Positions 19,771-29,735 of a stretch of DNA of 64,000 nt are shown one piece after another. The notes beneath the pieces were generated by a model that saw nothing but the letters and a program-made list of their open reading frames with translations, ran no database searches and was not told the origin of the DNA. Where the stretch lies: positions 434,001 to 498,000 of the forward strand of contig JASGHE010000005.1 of assembly GCA_047602475.1 (NCBI GenBank). Reading direction: 5' to 3'. Positions within the stretch are counted from its first letter, which is position 1, and each line of letters begins with the position of its first letter. The DNA is from JAEUIE01 sp047602475. Its GTDB lineage: Bacteria; Planctomycetota; Planctomycetia; Gemmatales; HRBIN36. The position numbers and the translations under genes were made by a program.

Positions 19771-20790
19771 CTTATTGCACCCATGGATCGATCTGTATGC
19801 CCCATCCATATATTAACCACCCGTTGCGGGACACGATCATTGATGCAGTGGGGCTCAAAGAAACGTCGAAGGCTGTGGGTGGTGAAACCATCCATTCAGC
19901 CTGCCATTGGGGAAGTAGCCCTTTCTTTATGTGAAGGAGAGATGTTTTCAGGGAATCACCTCACGATTGATAGTAAGGTAGTACCCCGCTTCGTCGAGGC
20001 GGGCAGTGGTGGAAAGAACGCTGTCCCCGATAATTGCCACTCACCAGCCCATCGGTCAGTGCCTCGTGTGACTTTACCAAACACAACTATGCTACCAACT
20101 GCACCAAAACGGGCGAGATTGAACTAAACCGTTTTGTATGCGTTTTAAAGCGGGAGCGAGAGGATTAAGGTTTCACGGGACCGGCTTACGTCCTGCACCA
20201 CGACGCGGACAACGACGCTCAGCTTCCCGGCAAACAGGGATTGCTTCCGCAATTAACGTGGCTAAAGACGTGCCTTCCTTGGCACCAAGCAAAGCCTGAT
20301 CTCCTGAAGTGTTGTGTTGGCATTGGCAAACAACAACGTAACCTCTTGAGATCAGGCTGTTTAGTTCAACTCAATTACCGGACGGCCTCTAATGGCAGTG
20401 AATTAACTTGTTGAGTGCCATCGTTTGTAAAGACGGTGGCACTCGATTCTACATGAGGTTCTTCGCCGCCCCATCGCGTTCTATCAAAGAGCTTGGCCGA
20501 CCCTCGCCGATCAAGAAGGCGGAGAGGTTTGATGCGAAGATTGTGGTGTATGAGTAGACGAGTCAGAAATGGCTGCAACGGCCGAGATTGGCTCGTCCGT
20601 TTTATGTTCATCTGCTCTCCACCGATTGCAATTACTTCGGAACACGAAACACATGTGTTCGTTTCATATACGCCCTATAAGTCAATTGACATCGACTCCA
20701 TTGTTCAGGGCAATATGTAGAATATGAATACGCCAACTACTCGCTTCAAGACGTATGGCGGCGAGATTCAGCAAGCACAAAGGAGCCCTA
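19771..20790 (+). other. Gene-poor region with decayed coding remnants
   Basis: About 1 kb without an intact gene. On the minus strand around 20173-20350 a stop-bounded stretch reads TLIAEAIPVCREAERRCPRRG. This resembles the start of a planctomycete transposase, but it ends after about 60 codons and is only a weak match. A decayed HARE-HTH gene end lies at 20450-20557. A possible 114-residue frame at 19783-20127 has no recognisable features and no clear ribosome site. Nothing else is supported. Confidence 0.5.
20450..20557 (+). repeat. Decayed copy A of the HARE-HTH gene 3' end
   Basis: One frame reads FFAAPSRSIKELG and then PIKKAERFDAKIVVYE followed by TAG. This aligns with the usual planctomycete HARE-HTH ending (YAAI-R-I--KG then RF-K-ERGKF-AK). 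No start or upstream domain is present. Sequence just after the TAG, including a GGCTCGTCCGTTTTATGTTC stretch, resembles the sequence after copy C. Confidence 0.65.
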
Positions 20791-21078
20791 ATGAAAAAGC
20801 TAATCGTGATCACTTCGCTTATTCTGAGCACACTATCGTGCTTGCCTGAGAAGGCGAACGCTCAATACTTTCCGCCTGCTACACACTACTACCAGGTTAG
20901 TCACTATGGGTACCCTTCTGCCAGTTACTATGCAGCCCCAGGGTACAACTACTACGGTTATCCTTCCTATAGCTACTACGGTGACCCGCGATACTTCAGT
21001 TCCCCCAACTCTTTTTATTACTCCAGTCCTTACTACTACGGGACTGCAATAAGCGGAGGGCGTTCCATTTACCGCTAA
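20791..21078 (+). CDS. Small secreted tyrosine-rich protein
   Basis: AGGAG stands seven bases before the ATG at 20791. The 95-residue product has a signal peptide (MKKLIVITSLILSTLSCLP, cleavage likely after KANA). The mature part of about 70 residues is made mostly of Tyr, Ser, Pro and Gly in loose repeats such as YYGYPSYSYYGDP. Such low-complexity Tyr-rich exported proteins occur in planctomycetes, but no function is known. An adhesive or cross-linked surface role is only a guess. The composition and good start make it a real gene despite its size. Confidence 0.75.
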   Translation: MKKLIVITSLILSTLSCLPEKANAQYFPPATHYYQVSHYGYPSASYYAAPGYNYYGYPSYSYYGDPRYFSSPNSFYYSSPYYYGTAISGGRSIYR

Positions 21079-21085
21079 CTGGGTG

Positions 21086-21261
21086 ATGACTCGTCCGGTG
21101 ACAATTGACGTGATGGCCACGTAAGGGTTGTGGACTAGCCCAGGTGGTAAGACGCCAGCGGCGACCCTCTACGCGGCAATTAGTCGAGCATCAAGGATTT
21201 GGGGAAGGCTTCGCCGTTTAGGAAGTCGGAGCGGGGGAAGTTTGAGCGAAGCATGAAATGA
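21086..21261 (+). repeat. Decayed copy B of the HARE-HTH domain
   Basis: This is the longest decayed copy. The frame from 21086 reads MTRPVTIDVMAT, a stop codon, then GLWTSPGGKTPAATLYAAIS. After a one-base shift it reads IKDLGKASPFRKSERGKFE to a TGA at 21259-21261. The order of motifs (TCPELIDVMATEG, SPGGKTPAATLYAAI, KSERGKFE) matches the gene at 29736-30383 and the family ending. It has at least one stop and one frameshift, so it is not functional. Confidence 0.78.
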
Positions 21262-21324
21262 AGTAGTAGCTGACAATGGCAACAGGCTCTGGTTAAACAT
21301 CAGCGCCTTTCTGTTATGTCTTTA

Positions 21325-22290
21325 TCATTTGATCTCCGTCGGTCGCAGAAAAAGAGTGTTCGAGCCGTAATCAATTAGGGCCGCGTGTTTTTTGAGAAAA
21401 TCGCTGCCGAGCACACCGCTTAGCAGCGGTTCGCCATCCTTTTTTCGGAAAGCATTGCCCGCATCCATTTCCCAGGTGGTGAAAAAAACTTTTTCCACGA
21501 TGCTACCAATCGAGAAGTGTTCAATGGCCCCGCCCTGCCTTTTTAGTACGCCGGCGGCTGTCGCGCTGTCGGAAATGTCTTCCAGTTTCGCCTTCGCACT
21601 CTTAGCGGTCGCCTGATCTAAAGTTGTCTGTGTTGCACCCGTATCCAACATCAAGAAGGTTGATCGTCCTTCCACCATGGTCTTCATGGCATAACAGTGT
21701 CGTTTATCGAGCTTCATGGAAACTTCGACTGTCCGATTACCCTTCAGTTTGTCGCCGATGCGACCTGGCTTCTTGTTGGGTTCACGAAGGTAAATCCGAA
21801 GACGTTGATAATCAATCACCGCGGCATGCTCGAAAAGAAAATCGCCGCCAAGAAGGCCATCACAGAAGGTACTGCCGGCAGCCAACCGGTTCTTATTCAC
21901 CTCGGTGAGGTCCATAATGATCGCCTGAGTCTTGAAGGAACTCCCGGCCAACAAAAGTTTGCCAATATGGGTACGATCCGTTTCGACCGAGGCATTGCCC
22001 GCAGCGGCGGTCGATTTACCGATAGGTTTCAAACCGGCCTTCTTCGCGCTGGATTTATGAATGACCGTGGTGTAACAGCCCGTATCCAGGATCAAGTTCA
22101 TTTTCACGCCTTCGACGTCAGCTTCCATGTTCAATAGTCCAGACTTATCAAGAGTCAGACGAACTTCGGTAAAATTCCGGTTATCCGATTTCCCTGTTTG
22201 TTTCGTGTCTTGAGGAGCTGCCCACACGCCATGACAGCCGATCCAGAGTGCGATCGCAGCAAGGAACGAGGTTCGTTGAAAAGTGATCAT
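21325..22290 (-). CDS. Exported retropepsin-like aspartic protease, two-domain
   Basis: The start at 22290 gives 321 residues with a signal peptide (AAIALWIGCHGVWAAP). Two halves each carry an aspartic-protease active-site motif: LILDTGCYTTVIH near residue 70 and FLMLDTGATQTTLD near residue 210. Each is followed by the flap-side motif LLGGDFLFEHAAVIDY or VLGSDFLKKHAALIDY. The family (clan AA, TIGR02281/retropepsin-like) is known for single-domain proteins that dimerise, so this looks like an internal duplication that makes a self-contained active site. The substrate is unknown. Confidence 0.88.
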   Translation of the reverse strand: MITFQRTSFLAAIALWIGCHGVWAAPQDTKQTGKSDNRNFTEVRLTLDKSGLLNMEADVEGVKMNLILDTGCYTTVIHKSSAKKAGLKPIGKSTAAAGNASVETDRTHIGKLLLAGSSFKTQAIIMDLTEVNKNRLAAGSTFCDGLLGGDFLFEHAAVIDYQRLRIYLREPNKKPGRIGDKLKGNRTVEVSMKLDKRHCYAMKTMVEGRSTFLMLDTGATQTTLDQATAKSAKAKLEDISDSATAAGVLKRQGGAIEHFSIGSIVEKVFFTTWEMDAGNAFRKKDGEPLLSGVLGSDFLKKHAALIDYGSNTLFLRPTEIK

Positions 22291-22383
22291 GAGTGGCCCT
22301 GTCCTGTTGATCGATTCTACCCTGCGAGCCATGATTGCCTCCAGAGTTAAGGGTTGAGAGAGCTTGCTGCTAATCAGCGTTTT

Positions 22384-22590
22384 TTCCTCGATACCCTTTC
22401 AATTGTCTCTGGCGGAGAAAACGGACAGATTATTTCAGGATGCGATCAAATTGAACTAGTCGAGCGGCAAGACCCAGCGGCGTACGTTATTCGCCGTCTT
22501 GCGCGTTCTACCTAAGACCTGGGCCAGTCCTCGTCGTTTAAGAACAGTGAGCGAGGGAAGTTTGAGGCGAAGATACTTCTAAAGGAGTAG
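22384..22590 (+). repeat. Decayed HARE-HTH end copy C with upstream repeat
   Basis: The unit begins with a 43-base stretch (22384-22426) that recurs at 22782-22824 with four mismatches, and ends with codons FKNSERGKFEAKILLKE and TAG. Between them the expected KTPAATLYAAI region is out of frame. Copies C and D thus form a tandem duplication with a period of about 400 bp. Confidence 0.72.
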
Positions 22591-22781
22591 TTGGGCTGTT
22601 TTGTATCAAAGTTACTGGGGACTGGTGAGGTTGACTCGTCAGTTCTGTGTTCATTGCCTCCGATCTTTGCAGAGCATCAAGCATCCACTGTGATTGTTGG
22701 AGTCTTTTCCCATGATGAATCCTCAGAGCAACAAGTGCAGCTATTAGATGTTCCTGAATTACCATGGATAAACCCTCGTTG

Positions 22782-22995
22782 TTCCTCGATACCCTTTCAA
22801 TTGCCTTTGGCAGAGAATACGGACGAGTAAATTCATAAATCGACAAATACCCGGAAAGGTCCACGCTGGCATTACTCCAGTGGCATACGTTATGTGCCGC
22901 CATCTCGCGTTCCATCAAAAGCCCTGGTCCGCTCCTCGCCGTTCAAGAAGAGTGAGAGGGGGAAGTTTGAGGCGAAGATTCTGGCGAAGGGCTAG
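22782..22995 (+). repeat. Decayed HARE-HTH end copy D with upstream repeat
   Basis: This copy starts with the 43-base stretch shared with copy C and ends SPFKKSERGKFEAKILAKG followed by TAG at 22993-22995. Upstream codons resemble LCAAISRSIKS, in a different frame. It is the best-preserved example of the KSERGKFEAK ending in the window. Confidence 0.72.
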
Positions 22996-23166
22996 AAAAT
23001 GGGACAATCGAGCAACGACGGGGCACCTACCTGTTTTTGTTCTCGTTTGGTCCAATCTATTAGGCCTGAGAAACGGGGGGAGCACCTTGCTCAGGATTAG
23101 TAGGAACCCAGGCAAACTTGTATTTCGATCCTAACTGCAACCTGGTGATGTAGACTAAAGCTATAC

Positions 23167-23241
23167 CTGAGTCACTTGCTGGCGGTGGCGCTGGAGAAGT
23201 ATTGGGGGAGGCAGCGGGAGAGGTGGAATAGGCTTGTTTAG
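23167..23241 (+). repeat. Decayed gene end, repeat family E, copy 1
   Basis: The stretch reads LSHLLAVALEKYWGRQRERW then NRLV and TAG. A related stretch stands at 25062-25136. The parent gene is not in the window and was not recognised. The shared residues (HL-AVA-E--WG-QR-RW) are more than chance would give. Confidence 0.5.
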
Positions 23242-23318
23242 TCACCAAGTTGGCATGAACGATTGTACGTCTATCTGCTATCATCCCTGCTTGGTCTCAG
23301 AGATTCCGAGGAATAGCA

Positions 23319-24944
23319 GTGAACGAAGTACCGACAATTCTTGGGCTACTCACATTAGTCACCATACTCGCCTTGCTTGCACCAAAGTTACGAGTGCCAG
23401 TACCCACATTTATGGTTCTTGGGGGCCTGGTTATCAGTCTGTTTCCCGGCCTGCCACGAATAACGCTTCCCTCTGACCTGGTATTCCTGGTTTTTCTACC
23501 ACCCTTGCTCTATGCAGCAGCCTGGCAAATGTCCTGGTCCGATTTCAAACGAAATCTACGCCCCATTTTGTTCCTGGCTATTGGACTGGTACTTGCAACG
23601 GCTGTCATCATTATGATTGTGATGCAATGGGTCGTTCCTGAAATGTCGTGGACATTAGCACTGGCACTTGGAGGGATTCTGGGGCCTCCAGATGCCATAG
23701 CTGCTACTTCGGTAACCAGAGGCCAAGGTGTTCCGCATCGACTGTTAACCATCCTGGAAGGTGAGAGCCTCATCAACGATGCGACAGGTTTAGTGATCTA
23801 TCGCATTGGCATTGCAGCTACTTTGACAGGAAGTTTTGTTTTCTTCGATGCTGTTAAACTTTTCTTCTTTTCAGCCCTGGGAGGTATTCTTCTAGGCTTG
23901 GTATTTGGCTGGTTGATAGGTCAGATTCACCGCTTTCTCGATGATACTACCATTGAAACCGTCTTGACGATTCTGACGCCCTATGCTGCCTATCTCGCAG
24001 CAGAGTATATTCATGTTTCAGGGGTACTTGCCACCGTTGCTGCTGGCATTGTCGTTAGTCGCGGCCAAGACAACTACTTTTCCCCAAAAATGCGTCTTCA
24101 GGCAAACGGCGTATGGAATACACTCGATTTCATACTCAACGGTTTGGCATTTGTCTTGATCGGATTGCAACTGCCAGCCATCCTGGCAGAACTGCGTGAT
24201 GAGAAAACCCTCCTAACGACTCTCTTGGCAACCATAGCAGTTTACCTGACGGTGGTTATCGTAAGACTTCTTTGGATTTATCCTGCTGCCTGGCTTCCTC
24301 GTGCGTTAAGCAAGCGAATCCGAGCACGAGATCCGATGCCTTCTGCGGCTGCACTAACTCTCATTGGCTGGTGTGGTATGCGTGGAGTTGTTTCCCTTGC
24401 AGCTGCATTGGCGATTCCACAATTCACGAATGAGGGAACGCCCTTTCCATTCCGTGGCATGTTGCTGGCTATCACTTTTGGTGTGGTGTTAGGTTCACTA
24501 GTCATTCAAGGCTTGACCCTTGCCCCATTAGTGCGGTGGCTTGGGTTAAATCATCAGGACCAGTCTCCCACCGAACAAGAAGCACACTTAAGGTTAGAAC
24601 TTGTTTCCGCAGCTGTGGTATATCTGGAGAACCAAGTCGAGTTGAACGTGAAGTACCCGGAAACCATGGGCAGAATCCGAGCACATTTTGAGCGGCAGGG
24701 AGAATTGGCACTGAGCCAACTAACCATGATAAATCTGTCTCAACAAGCGGCGCATGAGTTCTCATGCCCTAGTCGTGAACTGTATTTAGGAGCGTTTAGA
24801 ACCCAGAGGAGGAAACTCAAGAGATTGCGAGATCAAGGGAAAGTTCACAGTCCACTATGGCAGCAAATGGTGGATTCGTTGGATATGGATGAATCCCGTT
24901 TCCGACAAGCATTTGGGATGTCCAACAAACGTGATAAAGACTGA
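23319..24944 (+). CDS. Na+/H+ antiporter of the CPA1 (NhaP) family
   Basis: The gene begins with GTG (GAGGAA about seven bases upstream) and encodes 541 residues with about 12 membrane helices. The ion-site motifs of CPA1 exchangers are present: GGILGPPDAIAATSV and LEGESLINDATGLVIY with its conserved Asp. A hydrophilic C-terminal tail of about 110 residues, rich in Glu/Arg, may be regulatory. It should exchange Na+ (or K+) for protons in the cytoplasmic membrane. It stands alone, flanked by decayed repeats of family E on either side. Confidence 0.93.
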   Translation: MNEVPTILGLLTLVTILALLAPKLRVPVPTFMVLGGLVISLFPGLPRITLPSDLVFLVFLPPLLYAAAWQMSWSDFKRNLRPILFLAIGLVLATAVIIMIVMQWVVPEMSWTLALALGGILGPPDAIAATSVTRGQGVPHRLLTILEGESLINDATGLVIYRIGIAATLTGSFVFFDAVKLFFFSALGGILLGLVFGWLIGQIHRFLDDTTIETVLTILTPYAAYLAAEYIHVSGVLATVAAGIVVSRGQDNYFSPKMRLQANGVWNTLDFILNGLAFVLIGLQLPAILAELRDEKTLLTTLLATIAVYLTVVIVRLLWIYPAAWLPRALSKRIRARDPMPSAAALTLIGWCGMRGVVSLAAALAIPQFTNEGTPFPFRGMLLAITFGVVLGSLVIQGLTLAPLVRWLGLNHQDQSPTEQEAHLRLELVSAAVVYLENQVELNVKYPETMGRIRAHFERQGELALSQLTMINLSQQAAHEFSCPSRELYLGAFRTQRRKLKRLRDQGKVHSPLWQQMVDSLDMDESRFRQAFGMSNKRDKD

Positions 24945-25263
24945 TCATCCCTAATCCCTTTTGCTTACGACTGTATCGTGTCACGCCTGCATCAATCAAA
25001 GATTACCTTGGATTAGATTCTATATATTCGCATACCGACCAAGGGGCATGATCCGATCAAGCTCAGGCACTTGCAGGCGGTGGCGATGGAGAGGGATTGG
25101 GGCAAACAAAGGGCAAGGTGGTATGGGCTTCTTAGCCCTTGATTCAATCGACATTATCCAAATATCGATTAGGGCAGTCGAGTATACTGAACCGTACTTT
25201 CCATATGTTGAGACGAGTTTCCTTTCTTCCTTGAGTTGAGCCTCTTGAATATGTCTTGAGCAC
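24945..25263 (+). other. Intergenic region with repeat family E copy 2
   Basis: About 320 bp between the antiporter and the convergent DUF1501 gene. It contains the family E stretch at 25062-25136. No promoter, RNA gene or convincing terminator was found. Confidence 0.5.
25062..25136 (+). repeat. Decayed gene end, repeat family E, copy 2
   Basis: The stretch reads LRHLQAVAMERDWGKQRARW then YGLLS, clearly related to the stretch at 23167-23241. It is part of a 92-codon frame (24961-25239) with no recognised start region. The two copies flank the antiporter gene. Confidence 0.5.
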
Positions 25264-26659
25264 TCAACACACCAGTTCTTGACATACTTTACCGTGTACG
25301 TCAGTCAAACGAAAATCACGCCCGGCATAGCGATATGTCAGCCGGGTATGGTCAAATCCAAGTAGATGCAACATGGTCGCGTGTAGATCATGCACATGCA
25401 TCGGCTTCTCCATAGCACGGAAGCCAAACTCATCGGTACTACCATGGATCATGCCCCCCTTAATGCCCCCGCCGGCCAGCCAGCAGCTGAAACCATAGTG
25501 GTTGTGATCCCGCCCATTAAGCTGTGGTAGCTCGGCCACCGGAGTTCTGCCAAATTCACCACCCCACAGCACCAGCGTGGAGTCGAACAATCCGCGCTGC
25601 TTGAGATCAGTCAGAAATGCTGCGATCGGCTGATCCCACTGCGCGGCGAGAGTGCGGTGTTGTTTCTCCAATCCATCATGATTGTCCCAAGGCTGTCCTG
25701 CCCCGCTCCAGAGCTGCACGAAGCGGACACCTCGTTCAATGAGCCGGCGTGTGTAAAGCAACTGCCTTCCGTGGGTGGTGTGGCCATACTGGTCACGAGT
25801 GGCAGGCGTTTCCTTGCTGAGATCGAACACCTCGGCTGCGTCGGTCTGCATGCGGAACGCCAGTTCGAAGGTGCGGATGCGAGATTCAAGCATCTGATCC
25901 TGTTGTCGGGCTTGCAGATGCTGTTCATTCAGTTGCCGCACCAGGTCGAGTTGTTCACGCTGCCTTTGGGCTGAGAGGTTCGTGTTTCGGATGTACTCGA
26001 CAAGCTTGTCAAGTTGGTTATGCTGGCTGTCGATGTAGGTTCCCTGGTAGACGCCGGGGAGGAAGCCCGAGCGCCAGTTCTGAGTGGTGACAATGGGATA
26101 GCCACCGGGACACATGACAACGAAACCGGGCAGATTCTTGCTCTCGCTGCCCAGGCCGTAGGTGACCCACGAACCAAAACTGGGGCGAGGCAGCCGACCA
26201 TCGCCACAGTTCATGAGCAGCAGCGATGGTTCATGATTGGGCACATCGGCATACATGGATCGGATGATGCACATGTCGTCGATGTGCGCTGCTGTCTTGG
26301 CAAAGAGTTCGCTGACTTCAATGCCCGACTGCCCGTACTTCTTGAACGTGTAAGGTGAACGCATCGCTGCGCCTGTCTTGCGTTCAGTTCGAAAGTTCTG
26401 CGTCGGGAGCGGCTTGCCATGATATTTATCGAGCGTGGGCTTAGGATCAAAAGTATCGACCTGCGACGGGCCGCCGTTCATGAAGAGATGAACGACCTGT
26501 TTGGCCTTGCCGGGATAATGTGGCTGCCTGGGCGCCATTGCGTCGAGCCCGGCGACTCCGTGGCCAATGCCTGATCATCGGCGAGCACCCCGCCAGCGCC
26601 ATCATTCCCAGGCCAGTTCCGCACCGCTGCAGCATGTCTCGTCGGGAAAACAAATACAT
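25264..26659 (-). pseudogene. DUF1501 protein (sulfatase/alkaline-phosphatase-like fold), two frameshifts near the N-terminus
   Basis: The gene starts at 26659 with a twin-arginine-like leader (SRRDMLQRCGTGLGMMALAG). A missing G in the GGGG run at 26588-26591 and a second missing base near 26540-26545 divert the frame. From 26538 the body is intact: VVHLFMNGGPSQVDTFDPKP, SELFAKTAAHIDDMCIIRSM, LWGGEFGRTP and GRDHNHYGFS. Adding two bases gives a 465-residue protein. DUF1501 proteins are abundant in planctomycetes and almost always accompany a DUF1549/DUF1553 gene, as here. The role is unknown; a metal-dependent hydrolase is suspected from the fold. Confidence 0.85.
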
Positions 26660-26671
26660 CTACCCCTCCGA

Positions 26672-29426
26672 TCAGTCCACAAAGGCAAACTCGTTCGTCA
26701 TCATCAGACCATGAATGAAATCAATCCACCGATCCTGGCTCGGCTTCTCACCGAGATAGCGAAGGGCCAGCATGACTTCACGTTCGATCGGCTGACGCTG
26801 GAACAGCAGTCGATACACCGCTTGCAGCTTTTCCGGAATGGCTGTCCACTGCTGAATATCTTTCATTGCTCCGATTCGTTTCGCCGCCTCCCGCACCATT
26901 GGTCCATTCATCAGAAATAGTGCCTGCGGTGCCACCGTCGTCAAGTTACGCTGCGGTGTGCTGTTGGCGGGATTGGGCACATCAAATGTGGTTAAAAGAC
27001 TGGGGAAGTCAAGCCGATCGACGTATCGATAAATGGCCCGGCGGTTCTTACCGGTGAAGAGCGGCACTGCCGGCCCACCCATCGTGCCGTCAAGTTGCCC
27101 CGATACGCACAAGATGGAATCGTGCAGCGCTTCAAACTCGAGCCGACGACGGTTCATCTTCCACAGCAGGCGGTTCTCGGAATCTCTCGCCAGGGCATCT
27201 GCCCGGTCCAGACTTTGCTGTTGATACACTGCTGACATCATAATCTGCCGATGCAGTCGCTTCAGCGACCAGCCATGTTCCATGAGGTCAGCAGCCAGGT
27301 AGTCGAGCAGTTCCAGATGAGTTGGTGCTGAACCACGCAGACCAAAGTCGCTCGGCGTTGCAACGAGCCCGGTGCCGAAGTGATGCATCCATACACGGTT
27401 AGCGATGACACGAGCGGTCAATGGATTCTTCTTCGAGGTGACTTCCTGAGCCAGTTCCAGCCGTCCACTGCCATTCGTGAATGGTTGACGATATGGATTG
27501 ACCACCGCCAGAAATTGCCGTGGTACATGTTCCCCCAGTCGATTGGGCTGACCTCGCAGAAACACCTGCGGCTCATAGGCCCGTGCTGCATCGTTCAAGA
27601 CCATCGCCCGTGCCGGCCCTTTGGCACTGTGGACTTCTACCTCTTTGATGAGCTTCTTGTACTCGTCCTGGGTAGCACGGTCGGGAAAAAGGGACAGAAA
27701 GCCCCAGTCGAGCGCCAGCGGGGCATCGGCTGGTGACTGGGGGCCGTAGAGCACTGCACGTAGTTGTTCTGCGTCAGGATCGTCCAATCTTGGGGGGAGT
27801 GGCTTCCTGCTTAAAACTGTTCGAATCAGTGTAAGCCGCCAGCGCCGCTCAATTTCTCCGAGCAACTGACCGTAGCGTTTGGCAACTTCCTTCATGTCCG
27901 CCGGCGGTGACACAAATGCCTGCTTGATTAGCTGGTTCAAACCCTTCTCAGACTGGATGGATTGAATCACCTCTTCACTTCGTAAAGCAAACTTCTCCTC
28001 AGGAATTGATGCAAAGATATACCACGGCTTCCAGAGGAGGTCGCCCCGCTTACCGGCATCATTGAGGTAGACCCTCCAGCGATTGATCATGGTCGGGTTC
28101 AAGTCGCCCTTGTCGGCAATCAGCATAAAGTCATCGACCGGCGGCTGATTCCGTGACGCATAGACCGCCTGAAGATACTCTGTCACCCGCTTGCGGGCAT
28201 CACTCACCAGTTCCTGATGCCTGGCCGTCACGAAGTCGAGCAGCTTCTTTTCACGATCAGCCAGGTCTTTGGCGAACTTCTCGTAGCTATTTGTCGTTGG
28301 AGCCTGGCCCCAGATGGGAGGCACGAGCGGTTCGGTGCTGCTGCGAAAGACACCATACAGCGAGTAGTAATCACCCTGGGAGATAGGATCGAACTTATGA
28401 TCATGACAACGGGCACAGGTCACCGTCAAGCCCATCAGGCCTCGTGAAACCACGTCAATGCGATCATCGATGATGTCATGTGTGTTGTTCATAAAGTGGC
28501 CGCCCACTGTCAGGAAACCCAGAGCTGCAAGCGACTTGGTGTCCCCCAGTTTCAGCTGATCCGCAGCAAGCTGTTCCTGCAAAAAGCGATCATATGGCAA
28601 GTCCCTGTTGAATGCATCAATGACATAATCACGGTAGGTGAACGCCCACGGATAGTTCTTGTCCTCGAAGAAGACATACCCTTTGTTGTCGGCATAGCGG
28701 GCAACGTCGAGCCAATGCCGGGCCCAGCGCTCACCATCAGCGCGGCGAGGTGAGCAGTCGATCAATCAGCCTGGGGTATGCGTCTGGGGAAGTATCGGAT
28801 TCAAACGCCTTCACTTCCTCCATCGTCGGCGGCAAGCCATGTAGATCGAATGTCGCTCGGCGAATCAGCGTGTACTTATCAACCGGTATAGAGGGCCGAA
28901 TGCCTTCCTTGTCAAGCGAGGCCAGGATGAAGCGATCAATTGGGGATCGTGACCAGGCCTTGTCACTGACGATGGGCAGCTTCGGTTGAACTATCGGCTG
29001 AAACGCCCAGTGCTTCTTCGCTGCTGAGGCAATGGTTTCGGGCGAGGCCAATCTGATGTTCTCCGGCCAAGGCAGGTCTGACTCCATCCATTTCTCGAAA
29101 GCCTTGATTTCCGCTTCAGTCAGCTTGCCCGAGGGTGGCATCTGCACATCAGCCTGATACCTCAGGACCTCCATCAACCTGCTCTTGTTTGGTTGCCCGG
29201 CTGAAACGATAGAACCACTGCTGCTTCCCTTGAGTACACCCTCGCGCGAATCGAGGCGTAGCTTGGCCTTGGTTACATGAGCTCCATGACAGGCAAGGCA
29301 TTTCTCAGTCAATACCGGACGGATTTGCTTCTCAAAGAACTCCAACTGGTCCAAGGAGAATCGCTGCCCGTGGACAGGTTTGCAGAGCCACAACAGAATC
29401 AGAAGCACTGAGAAATGCAGTCGCAT
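26672..29426 (-). pseudogene. PSCyt1-DUF1549-DUF1553 (PSD1) cytochrome-like protein, split by one frameshift
   Basis: From the ATG at 29426 the protein has a signal peptide and one c-type haem motif (CLACHG, residue about 40) in a PSCyt1 domain. The DUF1549 domain follows (WAFQPI, SPIDRFILASL, RRATFDLHGLPPT). One extra base near 28738-28745 breaks the frame at DRLLTSPR; the second segment resumes GERWARHWLDVARYADNKGY and runs through DUF1553 (NRVWMHHFG, LDYLA, FDVPNPANSTPQRN). The corrected length is 917 residues. It is 12 bp upstream of the DUF1501 gene, the usual operon pair. Confidence 0.87.
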
Positions 29427-29735
29427 AACAAAGACGCAATCAGTAGGCAGGAGAGTTAATCGCTGGTGGGACCATAGAGATACCAGATGCAGACAAACAC
29501 ATCTTACTTGATTAATGTGACGTTGCAATTTGCTTGTGAGGAATCAGCATTGCTAACGATGTAGTCCGTTGGGCATGGGGCCTCCAATATTTCTCCACTA
29601 TAACTCATTGTTCAGCCTTGGCAGAACTACCCATATTCGATCATTTCACCACCTCCCTTGCTCCCCACTGCACTGTAACTGTCATCCTGCGTAAGCAGCA
29701 TCATATCGATGCCGCACGCACCAGAAGACAGGAAC
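29427..29735. other. Divergent intergenic region
   Basis: About 310 bp between the PSD1 gene (minus) and the HARE-HTH gene (plus). No RNA gene, repeat or clear operator was seen. An AT-richer patch around 29510-29600 could hold the two divergent promoters. Confidence 0.4.

Noticed and set aside
19783..20127. A 114-codon open frame
   Set aside because: No start signal, no recognisable domain and uneven composition; probably chance.
22538..22918. A 126-codon minus-strand frame
   Set aside because: It runs opposite decayed HARE-HTH copies and has no family features.
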